DNA from: Rhizomicrobium sp.
GTDB taxonomy: Bacteria > Pseudomonadota > Alphaproteobacteria > Micropepsales > Micropepsaceae
Assembly: GCA_037200385.1 (NCBI GenBank)
Contig: JBBCGL010000001.1
Location: 682,001-746,000 of the forward strand
Direction: 5' to 3'
Length of the DNA: 64,000 nt
This document shows positions 19,129 through 28,136 of the stretch, one piece after another; within the stretch, counting starts at the first letter, position 1, and the number at the start of each line of letters is the position of its first letter. Position numbers and translations under genes: made by a program. A model generated the notes under the pieces. The model did no database searches, had not been told where the DNA came from, and saw only the letters and a program-made list of their open reading frames with translations.

Positions 19129-21384
19129 TCACTTTAGCGCGATACCGCGCTCCGCCGCGAACGCCGCCAGCCTTGTGCGCAGGCTATGGTCGGTCCGGCC
19201 GCAGAGCTTGTCCACGAACGGCGTGACTTCGCTGAGATTCATGCTGCGGATCATCGCCTTGATCGGACCGATGTTCGCCGGATGCATGGAAAGCGTGCGA
19301 AGCCCCAAGCCAAGCAAGGCCATGGCATCCAGCGGACGACCGGCCATTTCGCCGCACAGCGACAACTCGCCATGCGCCTCCGCGGCCGAGTTCACGATCA
19401 GGCGGATCAGGTAGAGCGCGGCCGGATTGAGCACGTCGTAGCGCCGCGAAACGCGCGGATTGGTCCGGTCGACCGCGAAGACGAAGGACAGAAGATCGTT
19501 GGAGCCGATGGAGACGAAATCGGCCGAACGCATGAGCTGCGGCAGCATGAAGGCGAGCGAAGGGACTTCCAGCATCGCGCCGACCAGGACCTGGCGCGGC
19601 CGTTCGATGCCCAGGAGCCGGGCGCGTTCGGTCTCGCGGTCGATCAGGGCGCGGGCGCGATTGAACTCGTCGACATTCGAGACCATGGGCAACAGGATGC
19701 GCAGCGTGCCGCCGGCGGACGCCATCAACAGCGCGCGCACCTGGTAGCGCAACAGCGCAGGGCGATCGAGCGCGATGCGGATGGCGCGCCAGCCCAGCGC
19801 CGGATTCTCCTCCCGCTCCCAGCGCGCATAAGGCAGCACCTTGTCGCCGCCCAGGTCGAGCGTGCGGAAGACCACGGGCTTGTCGCCGGCGGCGTCGATG
19901 ATGGCGCGGTAGAATTCCACCTGGTCCGCCAGCCGCGGCATGGTCTCGCCGATCATGAATTGCAGCTCGGTGCGGAACAGGCCGATACCGTCGGCGCCCG
20001 ATTCCGCCAGATGCGGCATGTCGAGCTTGAGGCCGGCATTCATCATCAGCTGGATCGGCACGCCGTCCTTGGTGATGGCGGGCAGGTCGCGCAGCGCGGC
20101 GAAGCGCGCCTGGACCTGTTCGCGCAGGGCGCGCTTGGCCTCGAAGGCGGCGACGATCTCGGGCTGCGGCCGCAGGTGCAGCTCGCCGGTCTCGCCGTCG
20201 AGCGCGATCAGGTCGCCGCCGCGCGCGGAATCGGAGATGCCCTCGACCGAACCGATCAGCGGCAGGCCCATCGAGCGCGCGACGATCGAGACATGGCTGG
20301 TGGAGGCGGCGTCCTCCAGCACCAGGCCGACGAGGCGTTCGCGGCCGTAATCGAGCAGCTCAGCCGGACCCATGGCGCGGGCGATGATGACGGCGTTGAG
20401 CGGCAGTTCCTGCGCGCCGATCTCGCCCGAGAGATGCCGCAGCAGGCGGCGCGCGAGATCGTCGAGATCGTGCAGCCTTTCGCGCAGCACCGGATCGTCC
20501 AGGCGCTGGACGCGCACCCGCATCTCGTCCTGGACACGCTCGACCGCGGCCTCGGCGGTGAGGCCGGTGCGCACCGCGTCGCGCATGCGCTGGCGCCAGC
20601 CCTGGTCGTGGGCGAAGAGCCGATAGGCCTCGATGACCTCCCTGCCCTCGCCGGTGAGATCGAGCTCGCTGGACTCGAGCATCTCGTCGACGGCGTCGCG
20701 CAGCTTGCCGATCGCCTCTTCGAGCCGCGTGAGCTCCTCCTGCGTGTCGTCGGCGATCATCTTCTCGACCTTGACGCGCGGCTCGTGGAGCACGACGCGG
20801 CCGATGCCGACGCCTTCGGCCAGGCCCTCGCCCGTGAAGGTGCGCGGGCGGTCGGCGCGCAGCTCGGGCTCGTCGAGCTCTGTGATACGGAACAGGCCGC
20901 CTTGCGCCACGACCTCGGCCAGCACCATCGAGACGGTCTGCAGCGCCTCGACCTCTTCTTCCGAATAGAGAACCGCGGCGCGGTTCTGCACGGTGAGCAC
21001 GCCGAACACCTGGCCGCCGCGCACGATCGGCACGCCCAGGAACGACTTGTAGGGATCCTCGCCGGTCTCCGGGCGGTAGGAGAAGTGGGGATCCGACGGC
21101 GCATCGGAGAGGTTCACCGGCTCGGCGGTCTGGGCGACCAGGCCGACCAGGCCCTCGCCTTCCTTCATCCGCGTGGTATGCACGGCGGCGCGGTTGAGGC
21201 CCTCGGTGGCGAAGAGCTCGAGCGCCTTGCCGGCGCGGCGCAGATAGATCGAACAGACCTCGGCGACCATATTGGTCGCGATCACGGTGACCAGCTTGTC
21301 GAGGCGGGTCTGCGCGCTCGTCTGCTCGGCCATGATCTCGCGCAGCTTGCGCAGCAGCAGGCGCGGACCGCCGGAGACGGGCAT
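19129..21384 (-). CDS. ptsP: PTS-Ntr phosphoenolpyruvate-protein phosphotransferase (enzyme I-Ntr)
   Basis: First enzyme of the nitrogen phosphotransferase system, passing phosphate from PEP to NPr. The 751-residue protein has an N-terminal GAF domain (about 15-165), an N-terminal EI helical domain, the phosphohistidine region DAASTSHVSIVARSMG near residue 368, and a PEP-binding barrel. The barrel shows IGLFRTELQFM, FRTLDLGGDK and the C-terminal LSLCGEMAGRP. The start is ATG 21382-21384; upstream codons fall in a repeat-filled gap. lysC lies upstream on the same strand, the usual arrangement. Confidence 0.95.
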   Translation of the reverse strand: MPVSGGPRLLLRKLREIMAEQTSAQTRLDKLVTVIATNMVAEVCSIYLRRAGKALELFATEGLNRAAVHTTRMKEGEGLVGLVAQTAEPVNLSDAPSDPHFSYRPETGEDPYKSFLGVPIVRGGQVFGVLTVQNRAAVLYSEEEVEALQTVSMVLAEVVAQGGLFRITELDEPELRADRPRTFTGEGLAEGVGIGRVVLHEPRVKVEKMIADDTQEELTRLEEAIGKLRDAVDEMLESSELDLTGEGREVIEAYRLFAHDQGWRQRMRDAVRTGLTAEAAVERVQDEMRVRVQRLDDPVLRERLHDLDDLARRLLRHLSGEIGAQELPLNAVIIARAMGPAELLDYGRERLVGLVLEDAASTSHVSIVARSMGLPLIGSVEGISDSARGGDLIALDGETGELHLRPQPEIVAAFEAKRALREQVQARFAALRDLPAITKDGVPIQLMMNAGLKLDMPHLAESGADGIGLFRTELQFMIGETMPRLADQVEFYRAIIDAAGDKPVVFRTLDLGGDKVLPYARWEREENPALGWRAIRIALDRPALLRYQVRALLMASAGGTLRILLPMVSNVDEFNRARALIDRETERARLLGIERPRQVLVGAMLEVPSLAFMLPQLMRSADFVSIGSNDLLSFVFAVDRTNPRVSRRYDVLNPAALYLIRLIVNSAAEAHGELSLCGEMAGRPLDAMALLGLGLRTLSMHPANIGPIKAMIRSMNLSEVTPFVDKLCGRTDHSLRTRLAAFAAERGIALK

Positions 21385-21399
21385 CAGGGCGCTCCCGAT

Positions 21400-21514
21400 C
21401 CTCCCCCGCAAAGCGGGGGAGGTGGCTCGGCGCGCAGCGCTGAGACGGAGGGGGCCAACTCCCCCTCCACCATCGCTTCGCAATGGTCTCCCTCCCCCGT
21501 CATGACGGGGGAGG
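21400..21514. repeat. Train of GC-rich hairpins between lysC and ptsP
   Basis: Three strong palindromes follow each other. The first is CCTCCCCCG-CAAAG-CGGGGGAGG (21400-21422). The second has arms GGAGGGGG and CCCCCTCC around six bases (21447-21468). The third is a perfect 24-bp palindrome with arms CCTCCCCCGTCA and TGACGGGGGAGG (21491-21514). A weaker ACCAT/ATGGT hairpin lies between the last two. Clusters of this type are common mobile palindromic repeats in alphaproteobacterial intergenic DNA. They may also attenuate or stabilise the lysC-ptsP transcript. Confidence 0.75.
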
Positions 21515-21539
21515 AGCTGCCGGGCGCCGGGCTCTTCAT

Positions 21540-22787
21540 CTACGCCACATCCAATTCATACGCCGAGTGCAGCGCGCGCACGGCGAGCTCGACATACTCC
21601 TCGGCGATCAGGACCGACACCTTGATCTCGCTCGTCGAGATCACCTGGATGTTGATCCCCTTCTCCGACAAGGTGCGGAACATGGTCTGGGCGACGCCGG
21701 GATGCGCCCGCATGCCGATCCCGATGATCGAGACCTTCGCGACATTCGCGTCGTGCAGCAGTTCGCGATAGCCGATCTGCTCGGCCGCCTTCTCGATCGA
21801 GGCCAGGGCGCGCTGCAGTTCGCCGCGGGTGACGGTGAAGGTGAGATCGGTCTTCTTGCCGTCCTCCGACACGTTCTGGACGATCATGTCGACATTGACG
21901 CCGGCATCCGCCAGCGGTCCGAAGATCGCCGCCGCGATGCCGGGCCGGTCGGGGATCTTCAGGAGGGTGATCTTCGCCTCGTCGCGGCTATAGGCGATGC
22001 CGGTGACCGGTTTCTTTTCCACGATTTCGTCCTCGTCACAGAGAAGCGTTCCGCCCGCGTCGGGGTCGAAGGTCGACAGCACGCGGGTGGGAACGCGGTG
22101 AAGCATGGCGATCTCGACCGAGCGGGTCTGCAGGACCTTGGCGCCCAGCGATGCCATTTCGAGCATCTCCTCGAAGCTGATCTTCTCCAGCCGCCGCGCC
22201 TTCGGCACGATGCGCGGATCGGTGGTGTAGACGCCGTCGACGTCGGTGTAGATGTCGCAGCGGTCGGCGTTCAGCCCCGCCGCCACCGCCACCGCCGAGG
22301 TGTCCGAGCCGCCGCGGCCCAGCGTCGAGATGCGGTCATGCGGCGCGACGCCCTGGAAGCCGGCGACGACCGCGACCTCGCCACGGGCGAGGCTTTCGTT
22401 CATCAGGTCGCCGTCCATGCCCTCGATGCGGGCCGAACCGTGCACGGCCGAGGTGCGCATGGGGATCTGCCAGCCCATCCAGGACCGTGCCGGGACCCCG
22501 ATGGCGCCAAGCGCGACGGCGAGGAGACCGCTGGTCACCTGCTCGCCGGAGGCGACGATGACGTCGTATTCGCGCGGGTCGGGCACCGCGGGCGCGTTGG
22601 AGCCGGGCGCCCTGGCGATGTCGTTGCACCAGGCGACGAGCTTGTTGGTCTCGCCGGCCATGGCGGAAACCACGACGGCCACCTGGTTGCCGCGATCGCG
22701 TTCGCGCTTCACCAGTTGGGCGACATGGCGGATGCGGTCCAGGTCGGCCACCGAGGTGCCGCCGAATTTCATCGCAATCTTCGCCAT
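21540..22787 (-). CDS. lysC: Aspartate kinase
   Basis: Phosphorylates aspartate at the head of the lysine, threonine and methionine pathway. The 415-residue protein starts [19 protein letters not shown], the kinase signature. It continues with [27 protein letters not shown] near residue 160 and [11 protein letters not shown] near 182. Two ACT domains fill the C-terminal third ([17 protein letters not shown] and [15 protein letters not shown]), indicating feedback control by end products. Length is typical of monofunctional, lysine/threonine-sensitive enzymes. Confidence 0.96.
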   Translation of the reverse strand: MAKIAMKFGGTSVADLDRIRHVAQLVKRERDRGNQVAVVVSAMAGETNKLVAWCNDIARAPGSNAPAVPDPREYDVIVASGEQVTSGLLAVALGAIGVPARSWMGWQIPMRTSAVHGSARIEGMDGDLMNESLARGEVAVVAGFQGVAPHDRISTLGRGGSDTSAVAVAAGLNADRCDIYTDVDGVYTTDPRIVPKARRLEKISFEEMLEMASLGAKVLQTRSVEIAMLHRVPTRVLSTFDPDAGGTLLCDEDEIVEKKPVTGIAYSRDEAKITLLKIPDRPGIAAAIFGPLADAGVNVDMIVQNVSEDGKKTDLTFTVTRGELQRALASIEKAAEQIGYRELLHDANVAKVSIIGIGMRAHPGVAQTMFRTLSEKGINIQVISTSEIKVSVLIAEEYVELAVRALHSAYELDVA

Positions 22788-22885
22788 GTGCCTGAGTGTG
22801 CGCGGGTTTCCGCGCGATACATAGACGGCGACGTTGCAATGCTCAACGCGCGGAATGATCGCGCGTCCGTTCCGTCACGCGCGTG

Positions 22886-23989
22886 TCACCAGGTGAACGT
22901 CACCTTTCCGTTGCCTCCCGGCGCGCCCGGCGCCAGCAGATAATCCGTGCCGTGCTTGTTGCAGGAAATAAGGCCTTTGTTGAGATAGCCGCCATGGCCG
23001 CCAACGCCGCCCTCGTTGATGTATCCGGGCCCCGTCCTGCCGGGCCCGCCGCCTGCACCGCCAAGCCCTTCGCCGCCGCCGGTACATATCAATCCGGGGG
23101 CGCCAGGGTAGCCGGCCGTCCCGGCCCAGTTGTCGAAATCGCCGCTGCCGGGGAAGCCGATGCCACCGAACGTTCCGTTACTGCCGGGCTTCCCCGATTT
23201 GCCGCCCGTGCCGCCTGTTGCATAGAGATATTGGCCAGAGCCGAGCTGGGCGTCGCTGTTCCCGCCCGTTCCGCCGTCGCGGCCGGCCGCCGGGTCGGCT
23301 TTTGCTCCGCCGTGACCGCCGGCGCCGACATGGACGGTGTAATACTGGGTGCCACCGCCGTTGGGGACGACGATCGTGGTTGTGGTCGTCGCATATCCGC
23401 CGCCGCCTCCACCGCCGCCGCCATTGCCACCGCTGCCGCCCTGGTGGTTTGCTTCCCCCCCGCCTCCGCCTCCGCCGCCGGCGCCCCATGCCTCCGCCTT
23501 GACGGGAATGGCCTGGCCGGCCGTCGCGATGAGGTCGCATTGCGTGCCATAGGCGCAGACGGAAAAGCTGTAGGTGCCGGGCCCCCTGGTCCATGTGCCG
23601 TGGGTCCAGAGCGGTTTTCTGACGGCGGTGACGATACAGGTCCTATGCTGGCCAAAGCCGAGAAGCACGGTGCCGCCCGGACCGCAGTCCCCGCCGACCA
23701 TAATCGTGTACTGGGCGAGATTGGTCCCGCTGCCGGTTCCCGGCGTGACGGAAACGCCATGCGTGCCCATAGACATGCTGACCGAGCCTGTCGTGCCGCC
23801 ATTGCCGACGGAGACAGCGCGGTTCACGCCGTCGATCTGCAGATTGAAGCGTCCGGGATCGTTGGTCGGTATGATATGGATACTGACCGTCAGCCCGACG
23901 CCAAACCCCGCGGCGGCGCGATCGACCGGCACCGTCAGACTCAATAAAATTGTAATTACGGCTGCTGAAAATATGCGTGACAACTTCAT
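22886..23989 (-). CDS. Secreted glycine-rich protein
   Basis: A 367-residue exported protein. The start is ATG 23987-23989, preceded by TTGGAGGAAAT, an excellent Shine-Dalgarno sequence. The signal peptide ends near VDRAAAG. Residues ~30-155 form a beta-rich domain (IDGVNRAVSVGNGG, a central VGGDCGPGG and HRTCIVTAVRKP) similar in pattern to prealbumin-like repeats of surface proteins. From about 180 the protein is glycine-rich (AWGAGGGGGGGG, GGYATTTTTIVVPNGG, VHVGAGGHGG) and it ends GAPGGNGKVTFTW, as in Gly-rich adhesive domains. Four to six cysteines could form disulfides. It separates lysC from ubiG, usually close neighbours. Its upstream region is AT-rich, which suggests acquisition. Function unknown; adhesin or matrix role possible. 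Confidence 0.8.
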   Translation of the reverse strand: MKLSRIFSAAVITILLSLTVPVDRAAAGFGVGLTVSIHIIPTNDPGRFNLQIDGVNRAVSVGNGGTTGSVSMSMGTHGVSVTPGTGSGTNLAQYTIMVGGDCGPGGTVLLGFGQHRTCIVTAVRKPLWTHGTWTRGPGTYSFSVCAYGTQCDLIATAGQAIPVKAEAWGAGGGGGGGGEANHQGGSGGNGGGGGGGGGYATTTTTIVVPNGGGTQYYTVHVGAGGHGGAKADPAAGRDGGTGGNSDAQLGSGQYLYATGGTGGKSGKPGSNGTFGGIGFPGSGDFDNWAGTAGYPGAPGLICTGGGEGLGGAGGGPGRTGPGYINEGGVGGHGGYLNKGLISCNKHGTDYLLAPGAPGGNGKVTFTW

Positions 23990-24131
23990 ATTTCCTCCAA
24001 ATATCCGAGTAATACTTATACAAAAAACATGAAATTGGATGATTTCTATATGAATACTATCATGATTCCTTGCAGATAAAGGTCCTGTGGGCGAGTCTTC
24101 TGCCCCTCGCCGGCACACCCGTGCCGGGCGT

Positions 24132-24869
24132 ATGAAGATGCCCATGACCCTGACCGACGCCACCATCGATCCCGCCGAAGTCGCCAAATTCTCCGCCATG
24201 GCGGCGGAATGGTGGGACCCGGCGGGCAAGTTCGCGCCGCTGCACAAGTTCAACCCGGTGCGGCTCCAGTTCATTCGCGATACGGCGGCGGCGCATTTCG
24301 GGCGCACCGGGCTGAAGGCCTTCGCGGGGCTCGCCCTGCTCGATATCGGCTGCGGCGGCGGGCTGCTGTGCGAGCCGATGGCGCGGCTGGGCTTTGCGGT
24401 GACCGGGGTCGATCCCTCCGAGAAGAACATCGGCACCGCCAGGGCGCATGCCGGGACGCTGCCGATCACTTATCGCGCGGCATCCGCCGAGGCGCTGGAA
24501 GCGGAGGGTGCGGCGTTCGACGTGGTCCTCAACATGGAGGTCGTCGAGCACGTCGCGGACCTCAAGGCCTATCTCCAGGCCTGCGCGAGGCTTGTGAAGC
24601 CCGGCGGCCTGACGATCGTGGCGACGCTGAACAGGACGCTCAAATCGCTGGCACTGGCCAAGATCGGGGCGGAGTACGTGTTGCGCTGGCTGCCGCCGGG
24701 CACGCATGACTGGAACAAGTTCGTCGCGCCGGCGGAACTCCGGAGGCTGCTTGAAGGTGCGGGGCTCAACCCGCTAAAAACACAGGGCGTGGCATTCGAT
24801 CCGCTCAATTGGGACTGGCACTTGTCCGACGATGTAGACGTCAACTACATGGTCGTGGCGGGACGCTAG
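24132..24869 (+). CDS. ubiG: Ubiquinone biosynthesis O-methyltransferase UbiG
   Basis: SAM-dependent enzyme performing both O-methylations in ubiquinone synthesis. The protein has the UbiG N-terminal [23 protein letters not shown], motif [17 protein letters not shown] near residue 65, [17 protein letters not shown] and the C-terminal GTHDWNKFV. The start is uncertain among in-frame ATGs at 24132, 24138 and 24144; a longer frame from 24087 is less likely. It is transcribed divergently from the glycine-rich protein gene. Confidence 0.94.
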   Translation: MKMPMTLTDATIDPAEVAKFSAMAAEWWDPAGKFAPLHKFNPVRLQFIRDTAAAHFGRTGLKAFAGLALLDIGCGGGLLCEPMARLGFAVTGVDPSEKNIGTARAHAGTLPITYRAASAEALEAEGAAFDVVLNMEVVEHVADLKAYLQACARLVKPGGLTIVATLNRTLKSLALAKIGAEYVLRWLPPGTHDWNKFVAPAELRRLLEGAGLNPLKTQGVAFDPLNWDWHLSDDVDVNYMVVAGR

Positions 24870-24872
24870 CGC

Positions 24873-25289
24873 TCAGTTGACGCCGTCGAGATCGGGCGGC
24901 AGCGGGGCGACGTCGACGCCCTCCTCCACCAGCTCCTTGGCTTCCTCGAGCGACGCTTCGCCGTAGATATGGCGTTCCTCGGCCTCGCCATAGTGGATCT
25001 TGCGCGCCTCTTCGGCGAAGTTCGGGCCGACATAGTCGGCGTTCTGCTGCACGTATTTCCGCAGGCCCGTCATGAACTGGCGCATCTTCTTGGCTTCGTC
25101 GGCGGTGATGGTCGATTTCCTGGCGGCCACCGAGACCGCCGGCGCCATGATCGCCTTCTCGACCTTGCGGGAATCGCAGACCGGACAGGTCAGCTTGCCG
25201 GTCCGGGACTGCGCGTCATAGGCGGCGGAGTCGCGGAACCAGCCTTCGAACTCATGGGCATTCCTGCACCGGAGATTGTAGACGATCAC
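24873..25289 (-). CDS. DUF1178 family protein
   Basis: A 138-residue protein of unknown function, mainly alphaproteobacterial. The start is GTG at 25289, giving VIVYNLRCRNAHEFEGWFRD, the family N-terminus. It has a zinc-ribbon-like pair, C in LRCRN and CPVC near residue 38, then a helical, Glu-rich C-terminal half (GPNFAEEARKIHYGEAEER). It converges with ubiG, four bases apart, and is followed upstream by the Nit2-like gene. Confidence 0.88.
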   Translation of the reverse strand: MIVYNLRCRNAHEFEGWFRDSAAYDAQSRTGKLTCPVCDSRKVEKAIMAPAVSVAARKSTITADEAKKMRQFMTGLRKYVQQNADYVGPNFAEEARKIHYGEAEERHIYGEASLEEAKELVEEGVDVAPLPPDLDGVN

Positions 25290-25445
25290 GCGCAAGCCTT
25301 TTTGCCGGTTCCGCTCCTCAAAGCACTTTATACGACGGATTCGCAAATGGGACGGACAATTCGCAATCCGCGTCCACGCGTCCTGCCCGTCCGTATTAAC
25401 CAAGATGGTGCCATCGGCTGGGGAAGGGCGTGAGGGATCGGGCGG

Positions 25446-26267
25446 CTAAGGGCCGCGGAACGGCCGGTCGTGCTGCAGGTTCGGCACCCGGCTACGGGCG
25501 TCGACCACCGCCGCCGGATCGATCTGCGCGACGATGATGCCCGGCTCGGTGCCCGCTTCGGCCAGCACTTCGCCCCACGGCGCGACGATCAGCGAGTGGC
25601 CATAGGTCTTGCGGCCATTGGCGTGCGTGCCGCCTTGCGCCGGCGCGACGACGAACGCGCCGTTCTCGATGGCGCGGGCGCGCAGCAGCACATGCCAATG
25701 GGCCTTGCCGGTGGTCTCGGTGAAGGCGGACGGGGCGGTGAGCAGGAATGCACCCTTCTGCGCCAGGGCGCGGTAAAGTTGCGGGAAGCGCATGTCGTAG
25801 CAGATCGACAGACCGATCCTGCCCCAGGGCGTGTCTGCGAGCACCGCTTCGTCGCCGCCCGCAACGGTATTCGACTCGCGGTATTTCTCGCCCGAGGGCA
25901 GGTCGACGTCGAACAGATGGATCTTGCTGTAGCGCGCCGTGACGCGGCCCTTGGGATCGATCAGGAACTGGCGGTTGGCGGTCTTGGTCTCGCTGACCTT
26001 GATCGCCAGCGAACCGATCAGCAGCCAGATGCCGAGCTCCTCCGCCAGCGCGGCGAAGGCCGGGAGGGCCGGATCGTGCGCCTCGTCATAGCTCTGCGCC
26101 AGCTTGGCGCCGCCGTCGGGCGCCATGAGCGTGGTGTTCTCGGGCGTGGCGACGAACTGCGCACCCTGCCCATGTGCCTCGCGGATGAAGGCGGAGGTCG
26201 TACGGACGTTCTCCGCGATATCGTCGGAGGAGCGGAGCTGGACGCAGGCGGCTTTGAAAGCGGTCAT
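25446..26267 (-). CDS. Carbon-nitrogen hydrolase, Nit2/deaminated-glutathione amidase type
   Basis: Nitrilase-superfamily amidase of 273 residues with the Glu-Lys-Cys triad: E in VATPENTTLM near residue 43, K in YSKIHLFDVD near 115, C in GLSICYDMRFP near 155. The motifs and length match the Nit2/NIT1 group that repairs deaminated glutathione or hydrolyses omega-amides. It lies next to a glutaredoxin gene, in keeping with a glutathione link, and that neighbourhood is common in alphaproteobacteria. Confidence 0.88.
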   Translation of the reverse strand: MTAFKAACVQLRSSDDIAENVRTTSAFIREAHGQGAQFVATPENTTLMAPDGGAKLAQSYDEAHDPALPAFAALAEELGIWLLIGSLAIKVSETKTANRQFLIDPKGRVTARYSKIHLFDVDLPSGEKYRESNTVAGGDEAVLADTPWGRIGLSICYDMRFPQLYRALAQKGAFLLTAPSAFTETTGKAHWHVLLRARAIENGAFVVAPAQGGTHANGRKTYGHSLIVAPWGEVLAEAGTEPGIIVAQIDPAAVVDARSRVPNLQHDRPFRGP

Positions 26268-26288
26268 GCGGCGATGATAGCGCGGATG

Positions 26289-26546
26289 TCAGCTCGCCAG
26301 AAGCGGGTCGAGCTTGCCCTGGCTTTCGAGTGCGTACAGGTCGTCGCAGCCGCCGACATGTTTCTCGCCGATGAAAATCTGCGGCACGGTGCGGCGGCCT
26401 TCGCTCTTGGCTTCCATCTCGCGGCGCGCATCGGAATCCATGAAGACGTCGATCTCGTCGAAGGTCGCGCCCTTCTTCTTGAGCAGCGCCTTGGCGCGCA
26501 CGCAATAGGGACAGATCGGGGTGGTGTAGATCTTGACGTTGGACAT
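26289..26546 (-). CDS. grxC: Glutaredoxin 3
   Basis: Dithiol glutaredoxin of 85 residues. It has the active site CPYC at residues 12-15, the cis-proline TVP motif near 54 and the glutathione-binding GGCDDL near 66. It reduces disulfides and protein-glutathione mixed disulfides. It lies 21 bases upstream of the Nit2-like gene and downstream of comF on the same strand, so the three are probably one operon. Confidence 0.95.
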   Translation of the reverse strand: MSNVKIYTTPICPYCVRAKALLKKKGATFDEIDVFMDSDARREMEAKSEGRRTVPQIFIGEKHVGGCDDLYALESQGKLDPLLAS

Positions 26547-26579
26547 CGCGGGCGACTCGGCAGCACCTTTCCGTGACAG

Positions 26580-27347
26580 TTACATCATATCGCCGGCACG
26601 CGACCGGACAACGCGGGCGAGCGCCAAAACCAGCACTTTCGCCGCGCCTGCGCGCTTTAGCGCACGGGCGCAGGCTTCGACGGTCGCGCCCGTGGTCAGC
26701 ACGTCGTCGACCAGCAGGATATTACGCCCGGCGATGGCCGATTTGTGGCGGGGCGGAATCTTGAACGCCCCCAACATGTTGCGCCGCCGCGCCTTGGCCG
26801 AGGTCATGGCGCCCTGGCTGGGCGTGGCACGGGCCCGGCGCAAGGCGAAAAGGTCGGCGGTCTTGCCGCTCAGGCGGGCCAAGGCGCGCGCGAGTTCCGC
26901 CGACTGGTTGTAGCGCCGCGACCACAAGCGCCCCGGATGCAGCGGAACCGGCAGGATCAGATCGGCCTCGTCGAGCAGAGCGCGCCCGCCGCGCTCCAGC
27001 CAGCGCGAAAAGCCCGGAACGAGATCGAGGCGATCGCCGTGCTTGAAGGCCAGAAGCGGGCCGCGGCTCGCCGCATCGTAGCGCATGACGGCGCGGGCCT
27101 TGTCGAAGGCGGGCGGGTCGGCGTGGCAGGCGGCGCACAGCGTCTCGCCGCCCATGTCGAAATCGAACGGCAGGCCGCAGCAGCCGCACATCGGCCCTTC
27201 GAGGAAGCGCACGTCCTGCCAGCACTTGGCACAGAGCGCCCCAGGCTCGGCGACCTGGGTGCGGCAGGCGATGCACATCGGCGGGAAGACGAGGTCGAGG
27301 GCGGCCCGTGCCGCGCGCTTGAGGCCGCCCTGCAATCCCCCGCTCAT
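26580..27347 (-). CDS. comF: ComF family phosphoribosyltransferase-like protein
   Basis: A 255-residue ComF/GntX-type protein. The N-terminal double zinc-finger region shows CIACRTQ, CAKCWQD, CGCCGLPFDF and CAACHADPP. The C-terminal PRTase fold carries the PRPP-binding motif NILLVDDVLTTGATV near residue 210. The family is associated with DNA uptake and with recycling of DNA-derived material. It is divergent from the methyltransferase-like gene with a 17-bp gap, so the two promoters must overlap or lie within coding sequence. Confidence 0.9.
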   Translation of the reverse strand: MSGGLQGGLKRAARAALDLVFPPMCIACRTQVAEPGALCAKCWQDVRFLEGPMCGCCGLPFDFDMGGETLCAACHADPPAFDKARAVMRYDAASRGPLLAFKHGDRLDLVPGFSRWLERGGRALLDEADLILPVPLHPGRLWSRRYNQSAELARALARLSGKTADLFALRRARATPSQGAMTSAKARRRNMLGAFKIPPRHKSAIAGRNILLVDDVLTTGATVEACARALKRAGAAKVLVLALARVVRSRAGDMM

Positions 27348-27364
27348 GGCGCTAGACTAGCGCA

Positions 27365-28129
27365 ATGGACGTTCCGCGCATATTCGATTCCAAGGCGCTC
27401 GCGCTGCACCGTGAACGGGCGCGGCGGATCGGCGGCGACGCGTTCCTGCTGCGCGAAGCGGAAGCCGGGCTCGCCGAACGGCTCGGCGGCGTGCTGCGCG
27501 GCTTCGCGGCGCGGACGGAGCTGGCGCTCGACGGCGCGGAAAATTTTGCGGCGGCGCCGGAGTCGCTCGACCTCGTGACCAGCGCCCTTGCCTTGCATGC
27601 GGTCAACGACCTGCCGGGCGTGCTGGTGCAGGTGCGACGCGCGCTCCGGCCCGATGGACTGTTCCTGGGCGCCCTGTTCGGCGGCGAGACCTTGACCGAA
27701 TTGCGCCAGTCCCTGGCAGCGGCCGAGATCGCGGTGCTGGGCGGCGTCAGTCCGCGGGTGGCGCCCTTCGCCGACGTGCGCGAGCTCGGCGGCCTGCTGC
27801 AGCGCGCCGGCTTCGCGCTGCCCGTTGCCGATGTGGAGCGGACCGTCGTGCGCTATCGCGATTTCGGCGGGCTGGTGCGCGACCTGCGCGCGATGGGCGA
27901 GACCAATGCGCTGGTGGAGCGGTCGCGCAAGCCGATGCCCCGCGCCCTGCTCGCCGCCGCCTGGGCGCACTATGCGGAGCATTTCACCGATCCCGACGGA
28001 CGGCTGCGCGCCACCTTCGAGATCGTCTACCTGACCGGCTGGGCGCCGCATGCGAGCCAGCAGACGCCGCTGAAGCCCGGCAGCGCGACGGCCCGGCTGG
28101 CCGACGTGCTGGGCGCGCGCAAGAGCTGA
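27365..28129 (+). CDS. SAM-methyltransferase-like protein lacking the motif I region
   Basis: Member of the BioC/NDUFAF5-like methyltransferase group found beside comF in alphaproteobacteria. The N-terminal RERARRIGGDAFLLREA and the later SLDLVTSALALHAVNDLPG, RRALRPDGLFLGALFGGETL, SPRVAPFADVRELGGLLQRAGF and YLTGWAPHASQQ are all recognisable. Between about residues 45 and 60, however, only a dozen residues separate the two blocks. In relatives some forty more residues carry the GxGxG SAM-binding loop and the acidic ribose contact. The frame is open throughout, so this looks like an in-frame deletion. Catalytic activity is doubtful. Confidence 0.75.
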   Translation: MDVPRIFDSKALALHRERARRIGGDAFLLREAEAGLAERLGGVLRGFAARTELALDGAENFAAAPESLDLVTSALALHAVNDLPGVLVQVRRALRPDGLFLGALFGGETLTELRQSLAAAEIAVLGGVSPRVAPFADVRELGGLLQRAGFALPVADVERTVVRYRDFGGLVRDLRAMGETNALVERSRKPMPRALLAAAWAHYAEHFTDPDGRLRATFEIVYLTGWAPHASQQTPLKPGSATARLADVLGARKS

Positions 28130-28136
28130 GCCCCGG

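Noticed and set aside
23340-23520. Runs of CCGCCGCC-type triplets resembling a repeat array
   Set aside because: They are codons for the polyglycine region of the secreted protein on the minus strand, with no regular spacer structure. Not a CRISPR or satellite array.
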